Source of the DNA: Sclerurus mexicanus
Lineage: Eukaryota; Chordata; Aves; Passeriformes; Furnariidae
Length of the DNA: 64,000 nucleotides
Reading direction: 5' to 3'
Assembly (NCBI GenBank): GCA_013396755.1
Contig: VWZF01007169.1
Span: forward strand, 124,001-188,000
Every line of letters starts with the position of its first letter. Positions within the stretch are counted from its first letter, which is position 1. Below, piece by piece: positions 25,782-38,209 of this stretch. The translations under genes and the position numbers were made by a program. The notes beneath the pieces are model-generated. The model was given only the letters and a program-made list of their open reading frames with translations. It did not search any database and had not been told where the DNA came from.

Positions 25782-25838
25782 GTTCACTAGATGATCTTTA
25801 AGGTCCCTTCCAACCCAAACCATTCTGATTCTATGGAT
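25782..25838 (+). mobile_element. Very short CR1 LINE tail, plus strand
   Basis: Only the terminal 50-60 bases of a CR1 remain: CTAGATGATCTTTAAGG, CCTTCCAACCCAAACC and CATTCTGATTCTATGG. The sequence upstream does not continue the element, so it is strongly 5'-truncated. Confidence 0.85.
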
Positions 25839-28468
25839 TTCTTGCACCACAGGTCACTTGTGACCAGATGACTCTATGGGGAAGAATAAATACCTTTGCT
25901 TTCTTACAATCTTTTTGTTAAGCTTTTGCTGTTGCCTCTTGTCAGAAGAGTCGGATGTTGGATGAGTCTGTCACTACCCAAGCTGAGTCCTTCCCCTGAT
26001 ATGGATTTCTTATGCAGTGGACTAAGGTCTCTAAACAGTAGCAAATGTAATGAGACTTTACACTGTAATTTCCATGCAATTTCCACTGTTGATGTACTTC
26101 TGTTCTGGCATGTCGGTGACTGCAGCGCCTCAGATCACGCATGTGGGATCTTGGGAGAGCAGTAAGAGAGGAGATGTGAGCTTTAGCAAGGCAGGAGTTA
26201 AAACAGAATTACAGGACTGCTAGTGCCTGAAGTCATCTCTGCACTTATTGATATTTTGCAAGGTCAGTAAGCTTGCTGCTGCTTAAACAGCTCAGCTGTT
26301 GATTTTTTTTCCTCTGGTTTGGCTCTATTTACATGTGTCAAGATTCTAGAAAGCTGCCAGTACAATTTCTGTCTAAAGCCTCCAAGGGTGGCATCTTCTA
26401 TATTTAGACAGATAAATATTTTGATGAACTTTTAATTCAGTATATTTATTAGCCATTCAATATCCTAAGTAGCAAAGTAATATACCACATACGGACACCT
26501 AGCAGCTTTCCAGCTAATTGTTGTAGAAATCTGATTTTGATTTCTGCTGTATTGATTACTAGTTTTCTTCCTATTAGAAAAATTGCTTACCACCTAGACC
26601 TTAGCAATACCTTTGATGCTCCAGGTGTTACATTTCTTCCCTCAACATTGCATTGCTTTGCAATGAAGAGCCCTTGCTAGTGTTGAATTAGGAAAGTTCT
26701 CCTCCTGTTTTCATTTCTCTGAATAGGAAAAGAAAATTGTTTCATTTCAAACTGCCTTGCATATGTTTATATCAAATAAAGATATACTTTTTGAGGGAAC
26801 ATGGTGCAGGGAGTTAGATAACTTAGTTGAACATTTGTCCCACAAATTTGGTCATGCATATGATCTCTAAATAGCTTATCTTACCCCTCTCCTTTTCCTA
26901 TTATCTGCTATAAAATGTATAATACAGTTCATTTCTGACAGTTGTATGCAATCATGCCTGGAATATGAAATCCATCTGCAGGGTTGGGTTGCTACAAAAG
27001 TAGATAGTAAAGTGAAAAAGGAAAGAGAAACTGAGATAATTGCATTTGATTTCCACTATTCCCAGACCCCAGTTGTGCTTTGCATGTACAGAGCCCTTCA
27101 TTATACCATTTATCAGATACATTTAACTGTTCCTTCTTTTTTGTTCATTTATAACGTAGATACAAAATTTTCAATTTTTTTCAGGAAATCAACGTTAAAA
27201 TAGAAATTATTTCAATTTTTTTCCTCCTTCAATATACCACAGTGTTGTTAACATAATTTCTGGTGAAGTGGTGAACATAATTTCTCCAGTAGAAAATGAA
27301 AGATTGCTCAGGGAGAGAAAGAGGTCTCACTGAAATCAGGTTTTTATTTTGTCCCAGGAGAATGCATCTGGCTATCTTAGACCTACAGATATAAACATAT
27401 ATTAAAATACTGCACACATTTCAATACTATAGTTAGCCTTGGTATTAGGCATGAAGCAAAACATACTGTAATATGAATGAATAATAATAAAATCACTTAG
27501 CAGTTCTCCTTTCTGCACACACATTTTATTTGTGTCTTAAGGTTGAAGCTGCTGTCTCAAAACCATTCTAATTACCTGCTCATGTATATTCATGTATGAA
27601 TGACTGTGAAATTATTGTTAAGAGAGCTCTTTTTAAATGTTTTTTCTTACTGCACTGGCTGTCTCTGGCATCTGCACCTGAAGTCTGGAAAACAAATTTT
27701 ATGGGTAAATTGAACAAAGTTTTACATGCTCTACTCAAAATGGTGCTCTCTTCTGTCAAGTGACAGAAGTAGTCTGCATTGATTTCTAAAACTGTCTGTG
27801 TATCTGCTAAGCATTTCAGATAGATGAGTCCATTGAAGATTTATTGACAGTGGAAAATATCCTGTCTGCTTGATTTTCTGAAGTACTTTTAAGAACCCAA
27901 TTTTTTATAGACATGAAGAACTTGAGAACCAAAGTTTGGCAGATGTTGTGATTGATTCCATTCTGCACATTTCTGAAACAGTCACAGAAGATTTGAGTTA
28001 AATTTTGAATGCTGCAAATGTTTTCAGCTTGACACAGTGACAAGTTTACAAGACTCCCTGCAGGGTCTGAGCTAATTTTAGATGTAATTACAAAGATGTA
28101 TTTAACTGATTGTGTCTAATTAATGTCAGAAGATATGACTGGAGCTTTTATAATACTGAAGTCATGTAAGCTACTTTATTATTTTGGTATAAATCTAGAA
28201 CAACTTAATCCCTCTGCACTATCTCTGTATCAGCTGGATACTAAAAAAAGTCATCTCTGTTGCATATACTATTATATGAGCCATTGTTCTACAAAGCATG
28301 ATATGAGCACAATTATCCTATAATCTACACTGAAAAGTAACTTTTATGGTAACAACTCCCAAGATGATGTCCTGTATTCTGCATCCAATGAGAGGAATGA
28401 ATTTAAAATTTTTGTATCCTAAAGGAAAAAATGGAAATACCATGAAATATTTCTACTGTAGAAACATT
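25839..28468. other. Non-coding AT-rich DNA, no gene recognised
   Basis: No gene or repeat family is recognised. Overlapping frames on both strands at 25.90-26.16 kb (60-89 codons) are consistent with chance. Confidence 0.5.
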
Positions 28469-29206
28469 TCATAGAATGGTTTAGGTTGGAAGTAACCTCA
28501 AAAATCATCCAGTTCCAACCTGTCTGCCATGGGCAGGGACACGTTCCACTAGATCAGGTTGCTCAAGTCCAGCCTGGCCTTGAACACCTCCAGGAATGGG
28601 GCAGCCACAGCTTCTTTGAGCATCTGTTCCCGTATCTCACCACGCTTACACTGAAGAATTCCTTCCTAATATCTAACCTAACCTAACCCTATCCTCTGCC
28701 ATTTTAAAGCCATTATCCCTTTCTTATCACTCCTTGTAAAAAGTCCCTTTCCATCTTTACTGTTAGGCTCCCTTTAGCTACTGGAAGGGGCTCTAAGGTC
28801 TCCCCAGAGCCTTCCCTTCTCCAGGCTGAACAAGTCCAACTCTCTTAGTTTTTCCTCACAGGAGAAAGGCTTCAGCCCTCACATCATCTTTATGACCCTC
28901 CTCTGGACTTGCTCCAACAGGGCCATGTCGTTCTTATGTTGGGGGCCCCAGGTATGTGCTCCAGGTGGGGTCTCACAAAAGTGGAACAGAGAGGTAGAAT
29001 TACCTTCCTTGACCTGCTGGCCACTCTTCAGATGCAGCCCAAGATCCAGATGGCCTTCTGGGCTGTAAACTCACATTGTTGAGTCATGTTGAGCTGAGTC
29101 AACCAGCACCCCCAAGTTCTTCTGCTCATCCATTCTCTGCCTAATCTGTGTCTGTGTTTGGGATTGCCCTGACCCGCATGCCGGTGCAACAACCTTGTCT
29201 TTATCC
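28469..29206 (-). mobile_element. CR1 LINE 3' fragment of about 740 bp, minus strand
   Basis: One of the two longest CR1 pieces in the window. On the plus strand it begins with TCATAGAATGGTTTAGGTTG and runs through CTTGAACACCTCCAGGAATG, CTTCTCCAGGCTGAACAAG and GACCTGCTGGCCACTC. Its reverse complement therefore covers the last part of the ORF2 reverse transcriptase region plus the 3' UTR and tail. Coding is broken by many stops. A telomere-like run, TAACCTAACCTAACCCT, near 28.68 kb is a local expansion of a normal CR1 word. Confidence 0.96.
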
Positions 29207-32071
29207 AATTCCAACAGAAGTAATATATGTCTAGTTCCTAAACTGCAATAAGCTTTGAGTAATGAATTTAATTACTAAAGTTGAATTTCTTAATAAGTTC
29301 ATAAATTGTTTCTGTACAGTGCCTGCTAATGATTTTGAGAAATACACAATTGAAAATACTTGTGCAAATACAAATGTGCTCATGCTGGAGAGGGGTTGAG
29401 CTTCTTGTACTTTAAGAGGCAAAATGTTTATGCAAACATTGTAATACACATTGACATGAAAGTACCAGTCATGCATAAACACTCTGGTCAGTCCTTTCTG
29501 GCTGCTTGCAAAGTGTATGAGACAAACTATACAGAATGCCACACTTCTAGAGTTTAAATCCTTGTCATCTCTGTGGTGCAATTCAACCACGTGACAACAA
29601 ATAGATAACTTGGGGAGGGGAATAAGGGATTTTAGCAGGAAAGCAAAAATTTGAGACCTTTGATACTGGTTGAGTTTGTTTCCTCTGATGTTTTGCTTCA
29701 TGCTTTTCCTTAATGTCTGGCTGGAAATGGGGCATAATACTGAGTGACTGATAAGATTGTGTGGTGGGAGTAAAAGAACTAATATGATCAGAGCATTAAG
29801 CTGAACTTAGCTGGTTCTTAACACGTTTACAGAGTGATATCTTGAATGCTGTCAGTGACTCAGGTGCTAAACTTTTTACTAATGCTTTCCTTATTTTTAT
29901 TCTGTGGCCTACTAGGCATAAGTCATGTAGTGTCAGGTATCAATAACAGTAGCCAATTCTCAATCAAAAAAATGCCAGTCATGGGGCTAGCTGGTAGTAG
30001 AAGTATCTCTCAGGAAATCTTGCTTACTGCAGGTCATATAGAACAGCAGAGGGAAGTACCTTACTCATAAAAGAACAATCTGTATGGGTAAAAAACGTAT
30101 TCCCTGTTCCAGAGAAGGATGTGAAGAGATACTCTGCTCCTCTAAGTAGCTGTGGCCAGCAAAGACAATCTCACTTGATTTCAGATATCTGAAAAGTGGA
30201 TTTCTGCATCTAGATTGGTTATCTAAGCTCCTGGTGTAGCCAAGTCAGCAGTTAGCACCTCCATGTGCTGTCCCTAAATGAAACTGAATCATTCTCAAGA
30301 GCATCCTGTTGCTCCTCTGTGACTCCAGAGAGTTTTGATGAACATCTTTAGAAATAGCTACAGTCAAGTGGGGACTCTTGTCCTCTTAATGAACCAAACC
30401 CAAATACACAGTACTGGTTTGTATTCCTCCTAATGAAGGGAATCTTCTACTTCATTGTTCTAGTTTGTAGCATTGGCCTAGTCTTGCAATAATTCAGTCA
30501 TGTGTATAATACAAATTTAGATAATACCAAAGCATTTTTTTGTTGTTAAACTTTTAATGTTGAGTGCAGAGATAACAGTAACAAGATCTATTGGTAAGAT
30601 TTTGCATGCTAGTCAATATAGGAAGGTCTAGAATGTGAGAACAATTCTTTGTTGAAAAAGCATAAAACTTTCCCATTTTTTTACTAATAGCTCAAGGGAT
30701 TTATTTACATGTACTTGATTCAATTTTGAAAACAGTAAAAACCAAACGTCATTCAGAGACAACCAGGCTGTATCTTTGCATTATTTTTTAAAGTCAGTAT
30801 AATTTCAATTGTTTCAGTGGCGAAAATAACTGAAAGGACCAAAATTCCAGGTGATGTTTTTTTAAAAAAATTAGTTGATTTTGCTGCTCATTATTCTTAT
30901 TGCTTGCTTTGCCATTTTAATTTTTTATTCATGTAAACATTCATAAATACTTGTGGATTATTTTTATGTTGACGATTAAGTTTGCTAGAAATGGTTTGCT
31001 TTAGTATTCCCTTCTTTTGTTTTGCATCTGTAGCTGCAAACATGAAAGCTGCATCTAAGAAAAAAGATTAACTTTTCTATGTGATATTGCTTTAATTTCC
31101 AGCTACTTCCTTCTTTCCTCTTTCCCCTGTGTTTGTCCATTCTGCCTTGTATAATGTAATCCTAATAATAACCCCTGTTGTTCCTATGCTATTCTTTACC
31201 CTGGTAGGAATTTTTTTTTTACATACCATGCAGTTTCTAAACTAGATTTTGCTGCTTGTGTCGATTTTTAAGAACCTGTATCTACAGAACCAGCAAATCT
31301 TTACTGTGGTTTACATAAGGGACTAAAGCATGGCCACACCCTTAGTCAAGAGCATCTTGTGTTATTCCCAGGGAAACTTACTTATACTTAGACAGCAGGA
31401 TTTATCAATGTCCAATGAGGGACAAGTTTAGTTTCACAGTTTTAGATGGTTTTGTAAATAATTGACTTTGGTGTAAGGCTGTCTGGAAAGGAGGGCTTCT
31501 GCAAGGCTGACATAATCTTACAGGGAGAGCCCTTTCTGTGGAAAGATCTAAAAGACACTATAACTGGCTTATTTGCAAATGGCTTATTTGCTTTCCCTCC
31601 TGGTTTGCTTTGCTTTACTTTAAAATATGCAGAGCTGGTGGAAATTATTTTTCTTGCCTGTAGTTATGTCTTCTTCTGTGACTTTTGTAATCATAATTGT
31701 GAATCAGAAAGGGCAGAGAGAAAAATATTGAAATATAACAGGCTGTATTGTGTCTCCTGGGGTCTGTATTTTTATTAATTTGGTAACAAAAATACTGGAT
31801 TTAATCCAAATAGTTATGCAAAGACGGAACTAATTTATTCTGACTCTTCTTTGCCACTCTTATCTTTGCTCTGCTTTTAAATTGGTATGGATATGTTTCC
31901 AACTATAAAAATAACTTTGCATTTATAATCCAATGTAACTTGTCAGTTTCTTGGATAGGGCTGAGAAATTGTGTGTGTGGACGTACAGCTCAGAAACATG
32001 CAGTTATTCTTCAGAATGTAAAAATTAATTTTTGGCCATAAGGCATAGTTTGCTAGATTAGGATTTTTTTA
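29207..32071. other. Non-coding AT-rich DNA, no gene recognised
   Basis: No gene is recognised. The longest computed frame of the window lies here (156 codons, minus strand, 29231-29701). It starts just outside the CR1, has no domain, low-complexity or transmembrane pattern I can recognise, and overlaps a 65-codon frame on the other strand. I treat it as chance. Confidence 0.5.
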
Positions 32072-32375
32072 AGCCTCTAGTCCAACCCCCTGTGCAATCC
32101 AGGGCAAACTTTAAATTACAAGGGAAGTGCTCAGGGCCTTGTCTAGTTGAGTCTTGAATATACCCAAGGGTGGAGATTCCACAGTTTCTGTGGGCCCTAA
32201 TCCAGTGCTTGACCATTGTCAGAGTGAATTTTGTTTTTCCATTCATGCAGACAGAATTTCTCTTGCTTAAACTTTTGACTATTTTCCCATGTCCTTTTCT
32301 TGGGAAGATATGTTGTGTGCCAATCTTATCTATTATCAATAATGTTGTCTCAGAATATAAATACACTTGCCAAAT
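32072..32375 (-). mobile_element. Degraded CR1 LINE 3' region, minus strand
   Basis: The plus strand shows CTCTAGTCCAACCCCCTG, CTCAGGGCCTTGTCTAGTTG, GTGGAGATTCCACAG and CCAGTGCTTGACCATTGTCA. These are words of a CR1 subfamily 3' UTR in reverse orientation. The right part (32240-32375) is weaker, and the terminal tail on the left is missing or too diverged to see. Confidence 0.85.
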
Positions 32376-34431
32376 CCTGTATTTTATTCCTCCCCACACG
32401 TGGTAAAACAGCTTTGAGAAATACTGCTTACAAAACAGTGGATAACATGATGCCTAATGATTCCACTATTTTTTATTTAAATGTGGAATGGTATATTTTC
32501 AATACCTATTTATTTGAAATTGATTCAAATTGGTTTAACATTATTTGTCAACTTACCAATCAATAGATTATATGTTCCCCACTGTATTTTCTTTCTTTAG
32601 TGCCTAAAGTAAGTGTCCTTTTCAAATATGTACTGTATTAAATTTCTGATATATAATGATTAGGGTCTTGTAAACTAGTTTTTCTTACTCTCACATGCTT
32701 GTATTTAGGGGTTACATAAAATTGTACATTGCAAACACAAGAGGAGGGCAAACATGGAAATTCTTGTATGAGTTTTTTTTGTGTGAGAGAAGACCCTAAC
32801 TACACAACTGTTCTGTGCTGCTCTGGAAAGAAGTAAGGTTACATTCAGCTCAGGATTTTCCTGTACATTTCTTTTTATTTTTACAAATTCTCTGGTTTGT
32901 TTTTTTTTTTTTTTCTCTAGAGAAGTTTAATTTGCAAATAGCAAGAGACGAGACTCCTCCGCAGCTTGTCACAGCACTATCTATTCAATTAAAATAAAAA
33001 CCCCATACCCCAAATGTCTCAGACAGACAAGTCCAAACTGAGATCCAAGTCTCTTAACTCTTCAGAAACAGCTGTAATCATTTCAGTCCTCATCACAGTT
33101 GAGCCACATGAGTGAATTTTGTCATAGGGTGGCTGGCTTAGTTTAAATTGCTTTCACTTGTTCTTCTTGAGCTGAAAATTACTTATTCAACAAGTATGTT
33201 AGTGAGAGCGAGATGTACCAAAGAAAAGGCCTTTACTATAATTGCAATGAATAGAAAAAGTAGCTTTACAACTCCTCAAGAGGCAACTTGGTTTTTTACA
33301 CAAAGTAAAACTTCATGAGGATAAAAATATAGAAATGTAAAAATTCTAATGTATTTTGCTTAATATCTTTAACCTCAGACATACTGACAAAACTAAGGAA
33401 ACATTACAATTGCTCCCCCAAATACAAGAAAGAGAGCTTAAATTGCTGGGGAACATTAGCATTTTTCTATAAAGTTGCAGAATATAAATGGAATACCAAT
33501 GGTGAGAAAACAGTTTTTCATCTCATAACAAACATGAAATATTGTAAATTAGTGATCATAACCATCATCATGCTTTGATGATGAAAAAATAAGATTGTGT
33601 ACTCTTTATTTATTCTTTGACATTCACCAAAACAGCTTAATTTTAACTAGTTCCACGGGGAGAAAAATTACGTTATAAAAATGGTTTTACTTGATTGCAT
33701 GTGATTAAATCATTATGGTTTATATAACTATGAAGGAAAATGGACCACTGACTCACAACAGCTTTGAAAAGCTGTCCTTGTTGCTGAGTGGAGTCCCAAT
33801 TGCAGATGTTTTGTGTTCTTTGTTAGCTCCTTATGCTTCTTTTATGTCTTGGCCCCCCATTATGGATGACAATATATTCACCCATTTTTTGGATATGTTT
33901 TCCAATAGTACCTGCAAGTCCCAGGACAGGGAACAGTAAAAAGTGTCACATGTTTGACTGGGAAGCTGAAATGGATTCTACTCCCACTAAACCTGGGGAA
34001 TGTTTGCAGCCAGTTTAGAAGAACAGAGTGCTTAGTCAGAATCTACCTGTCTAAATAAACAGGACCAGAGGGGATCGAAGGTGTCTGGAGCTTCTTTTTT
34101 GTTTTGTTGTAACCCATTGTATTCTTGCTTCAGTTGAAGTCACCTGGAGCCTTTACCTTGATCTGAACCGAAGCCAAATCCCCCACTTCATTTTGTATTA
34201 TTTAAGTTCATATATTTTATCAAATAAAGATAATAATCAGCATTGTTAGAACTTACAGAATTTGTAAGTTATATTGTGACAGTAATTACAATATTAACAG
34301 AAGAGCCCTCAAAACTAACCCTTGAAATATCTCAATTGCTAAATTCTTGATTCTAGTAAAGTTCTAGTATTTTTCCCTTAAAAAGACATTGGTAATAGTA
34401 ATGTACTAATAGTACAGCAATATATCTGCAA
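32376..34431. other. Non-coding AT-rich DNA, no gene recognised
   Basis: No gene or repeat family is recognised. A T run sits at 32900-32914. Overlapping same-strand frames at 33.7-34.0 kb lack domain content. Confidence 0.5.
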
Positions 34432-34445
34432 ATAAATTAAGTACT
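34432..34445. repeat. Target-site duplication, 5' copy
   Basis: ATAAATTAAGTACT directly precedes the RTE-type LINE insertion. The identical 14-mer follows it at 34972-34985. The first one or two bases may instead belong to the (GAT)n tail of the element, so the true duplication is 12-14 bp. Confidence 0.9.
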
Positions 34446-34971
34446 ACTGGTCTGATTACAGGACAAATGTGTCTGTCCTTGAACAGTCAGAGATCACCAG
34501 TATTGAGGCCATGCTGCTGCAAATGCAGCAGCGCTGGGCAGGGCACGTCTCCAGGATGGAGGATCACTGTCTCTCTAAGATTGTGCTCTATGGGGAACTC
34601 GCCACCAGCTGCCGCAAAAGAGGAGCCCCGAAGAGGAGATACAAGGATTCTCTGAAGCAACACCTCAGCCTTGGCCATATTGACCACCATCAATGGTCCT
34701 CTCTGGTCTCCAATCAGGAGAAATGGAGACACACCATTCATAACGCTGCTGCTTCCTTTGAGAACACATGCAGAATCAGTCTTGAGGAAAAAAGGCAACG
34801 CAGGAAGAACCGTGCCTCGCCAGTAGTGCCGATGGAGACTTTCTGCTGTGCCTTTTGCGATCGGACCTGCCTATCTCGCATTGGCCTTTTTAGCCACTAG
34901 CGTGCTTGTAGCAAGCGTGAGTAGAGCCCTTCCCAAATCTTCGTTCCCGAAGCCTAGCCATGATGATGATG
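34446..34971 (+). mobile_element. 5'-truncated RTE-clade LINE (AviRTE candidate)
   Basis: A non-LTR retrotransposon copy of about 526 bp, flanked by a perfect 14-bp direct repeat, so its borders are set by the sequence itself. It holds the C-terminal end of a reverse-transcriptase polyprotein, a 3' UTR of under 60 bp and a tail of GAT units (TGATGATGATGAT). A very short 3' UTR with a short simple-repeat tail is typical of the RTE clade and unlike the CR1 copies around it. The GC content of the body differs clearly from the AT-rich flanks. Assignment to AviRTE, the RTE family reported from some bird lineages and filarial nematodes, is an inference. Other RTE-like families with a similar C-terminus cannot be excluded without a database search. 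Confidence 0.85.
34448..34900 (+). pseudogene. C-terminal fragment of LINE reverse transcriptase
   Basis: An open frame of 150 codons begins at the 5' truncation point and ends at TAG 34898-34900. It has no true start of its own; the GTG at 34469 is only the first permissible start. The first residues (W-S-D-Y-R-T-N) and the block R-W-A-G-H-V-S-R-M match the conserved region downstream of the reverse transcriptase in RTE- and Jockey-like elements. A K/R-rich stretch follows (about residues 55-70), then a C-terminal C-x2-C plus x12-H knuckle. The TAG falls immediately after that histidine. The next codons remain open to a second TAG at 34922-34924 and include a cysteine four residues on, so the stop seems to cut off a C2HC zinc-binding motif. 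Endonuclease and catalytic RT domains are absent, so this copy cannot move by itself. Confidence 0.85.
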
Positions 34972-34985
34972 ATAAATTAAGTACT
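34972..34985. repeat. Target-site duplication, 3' copy
   Basis: ATAAATTAAGTACT, identical to 34432-34445, placed directly after the (GAT)n tail of the RTE-type element. Confidence 0.9.
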
Positions 34986-37900
34986 TATCAGCCAAGCAAG
35001 GCATGTCATTGCTCCCTGGTAATTTTCATCTGAGTGCTCTCCTTTGACATCCCTTCTCCTTGCAATTCCATTCACCACATTAGCGTGTCATACCTTTTGG
35101 TTGCTCGGGAACAACGTCTTGTCTGCCTGGCTTTATGAAGAAAAGATTCTCACTCCTGTCAAATGAGAGTTATAAGGTGCTTCCCAGCTTCTGGGCAGTA
35201 GAAGGAGGAGCAGGTGGCCAGAGGGACGGGAACAGAGTGGAGTGAGATGTTGCAGGAGCACTGGGCAAGAGGCAAATGAGATTGACCCTGCAGTCTAGAG
35301 CTTACCTGAGAGCCATGTGTCAAAAGGGCTGTGCACAGAGGTGAGAACAGCTGGTGTACAACAAATCTGATGATAGGAAAAGAATTTCTCTCTTCCTAGG
35401 GTGGATGTGGGAAGGACAGATGTATGCATGAACCTAGACACACATCTCCTTCACAGTCAAAACATGTTAAAATGAACTGCCTCTTCTCCTGCCACTGGGA
35501 ATAGACCTCAGAGAAGGCTGTAGATGCTGAGCAAGTCTGTCATCCCAGGATGGAAAGCTAGATCTGACATCAAGCAGTTACACAGGCTGAATAAACCCCT
35601 CTTTATCTTCTGTGACCATAAATTGGAAGCAAACTCCTTCACCAAGTGGTCAGATTGCTGTGCTCACATTTGTGAGAAGAAGGGGACAAAGCATGTGTAG
35701 ATTCGACTTCCTCTTTACGGAAAATAAAAAAGCAATTTCCTCATTTCTTTGCATAAAGATTTATGTAGGGCTTGTAAGTCATTATCACCATTCTTTTAAT
35801 ACAGTTGAGATTAAAAAAAACTTTGAAGGTAGTATTTCCCTTCTGTGACAATTACTGCATGATCTGAAGGAAAATCTTCCTAAATCAATGGTAAAGTGAC
35901 AAAAAAACCCAAAAGTGTTTATCTTTCTGCCTATCAGACTACTTCAAAGCAGTAAAATACTTAAAGGATTTGCTGTCTATTTATAGTGCTATTTATATTC
36001 ACTAGTTTCTTTGAGAAAAGTAGCTGTCTCCAAGCAGTGTACAAGATAAATGGCAATGGTCTTTCTCCCTACAACATTCCTTGGTGCCACCATCTACATA
36101 ATACCAAATGAAGAATAATGAGAAGAGTAACAGACTTCAGAAAATGAAGAGTGATGAATAGTTGGAGGGAAGTTATTTTTAATTTCAGAAAAGGACAAAA
36201 CAAATTTTTCCTGGTTTATAAATGAGGAGTAATAATTGATTTTATGACACTTAACTCACATCTATTCAAAACCTAAATTGTACCTTATCCAGAGAATAAT
36301 TTTGCAATGAGAAGTGATCAGGTGTGATTTCCAGTGACATATGAAGAAATGAATTGGCAAAGATTTAAATGATTGAAATATGCTCCTATCTGGTGTGTTG
36401 GCCAATAAACCTGACCTTCTGACATCCAGAACTTTTCTTGTCATGTGCCCAGAGCATCTGGCAGCGCAGAGCCAGTGCTGTCATTTAAAGATTATATTGT
36501 TAACTGATAAACTGGTTTTTGTGAAATTAAAAATTCTTGGGAACCACTGATTGTCTGTGGCAGGAAATACAGAATAAACAGTAGACACAGGGGAACTTTT
36601 GCATGCTATTTTCAGCGCAGTACTGAGGCATCCCTAGGCTGTTAGTTTTCTCCCCCACGTACCTGGAGTGGCAGTCTATCACTGTGAAAGTCTACGATAA
36701 ATTTAAAGCAGTCACTATGTCATCATTACATTGTTCTATATTTGTCAGCTACTGGTATGAAATGAATGAATGTAGAAAGGGATGGGCTATAAAATATTGC
36801 TGGGTAAACTGGGATTATAGGTAGGAAAATACTGAAGGGGCACATTTTGTTCTCTTTAGCTAGCATCATGGAAATGTCTCTTTTTTTTTCCCCTCTAACT
36901 TTCTATTTAAGGGTAAATATGTGACTAAAATTTAGTATATACAAAATGGCTACACCCAGACTAAGATATAACAAAGAAGGCAACTCATAAAATCTATTAT
37001 TTGATGAAAATAAGAAGGAAAATTTGACCTGTCATAATTGACAGCTCATGCCACTATTGTTTTTCCTGTGTATGGGTTTAAAGAGGAGTGCTATTGGCCA
37101 GATTAACCTCTGTGAAACCAAAATATGGGAAGGATATTATTTACCTGATCATTCTGAAATATGATGGTCTAGTTTAAGTATGCCTCCAAAATCTAGCTGG
37201 CTGTGTGCAGAACAGGGGAAAAGCTACATAAAAAATGAATATTTATGGTTTCTATCCACTGTTCAGATGAGCAGCATGTGCATATGATCTATTATTTTCA
37301 TCCTCAAAGTTGTCTGGTAACAGAATGAGGAATTGCTTATTAGGGTAATCTGAATTTAGAAGAAAATTTCAAGTCTGAAAAGCATTTTTCTGATGCAGAT
37401 GCACTATTTGTTTGTTGTTGTATAAGTAAAAATGTAACTATGCAAATGTAACTATGAAAGATTCATTGAAGCCTTAACGCACTATTCTACTATGCCAAAG
37501 TGACTTGGCTCCTCTGCTGAAGAACTGGTTCAGTGTACTATACAAACAGAAAGTACCACTTCCTCAGTGGTGAGAGCTGGTTTGTCCCCTGGTATTCAAA
37601 ACCAACCCGACATATTTCTGAGGATGCTGAAGCTGTGGGAGCACAGACTGAAGTCCTTGTTATAGAGCAGGAGGTACTAGATAAATTTGGAAGAAGTGGA
37701 AAGTGATTGTATGAGATTAATAGAAGTCAGAGTAACTTCAAAAGTTAGCATAGAGAACTTCCTTCTTCCATGGTGACCTTCCATGGTGACTCTATAAAAA
37801 CGACTCATAGGGGCGTGACAGGATGGAGGCGATGATGTAAAAGTGACAGTATAATCGGGCGGGACAAATAAACAATATTTGAGAGGGATAAGTAAGGTAG

Positions 37901-38209
37901 GAGAAAGACCTGTTTTGCTTTTGAAAGTGGCCCAAAACTAGATGATTTATTTTTGGCAGTGTGGAGGAGGGAAGAGAGGCATAGTACAAAATAGGACCTT
38001 ATTATTTTGTTGGAAGTTTCTCTTTAGCCAGAGCCCTCTTACATCAAGTGTGGAACAGGAGCACAGAAAATCTAGACACATCTGGTTAGGAATGTGCTGA
38101 GAAAGAGAGGAGACTAAGAGAGAAAGAACATTAAGAGGAGAACACTTTTCAGACTGTCAGTTTCAAACTGAGTCTTCTGGGTTTAATTTTTTATGCAAGT
38201 TTCTCACTT
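34986..38209. other. Non-coding DNA, no gene recognised
   Basis: No gene is recognised. Small local duplications are present: AAATGTAACTATG at 37430-37442 and 37444-37456, and TTCCATGGTGAC twice in tandem at 37766-37791. Confidence 0.5.

Noticed and set aside
28486..28686. 66-codon plus-strand frame
   Set aside because: It is antisense to a CR1 LINE 3' region and explained by that repeat.
28674..28696. Interstitial telomere sequence
   Set aside because: It is embedded in the CR1 and explained as local expansion of a CR1 word. Only two to three units are present.
29231..29701. 156-codon minus-strand open frame, the longest in the window
   Set aside because: No recognisable domain, no splice or promoter context, and an overlapping frame on the other strand. 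The length is within chance expectation over 64 kb in six frames.
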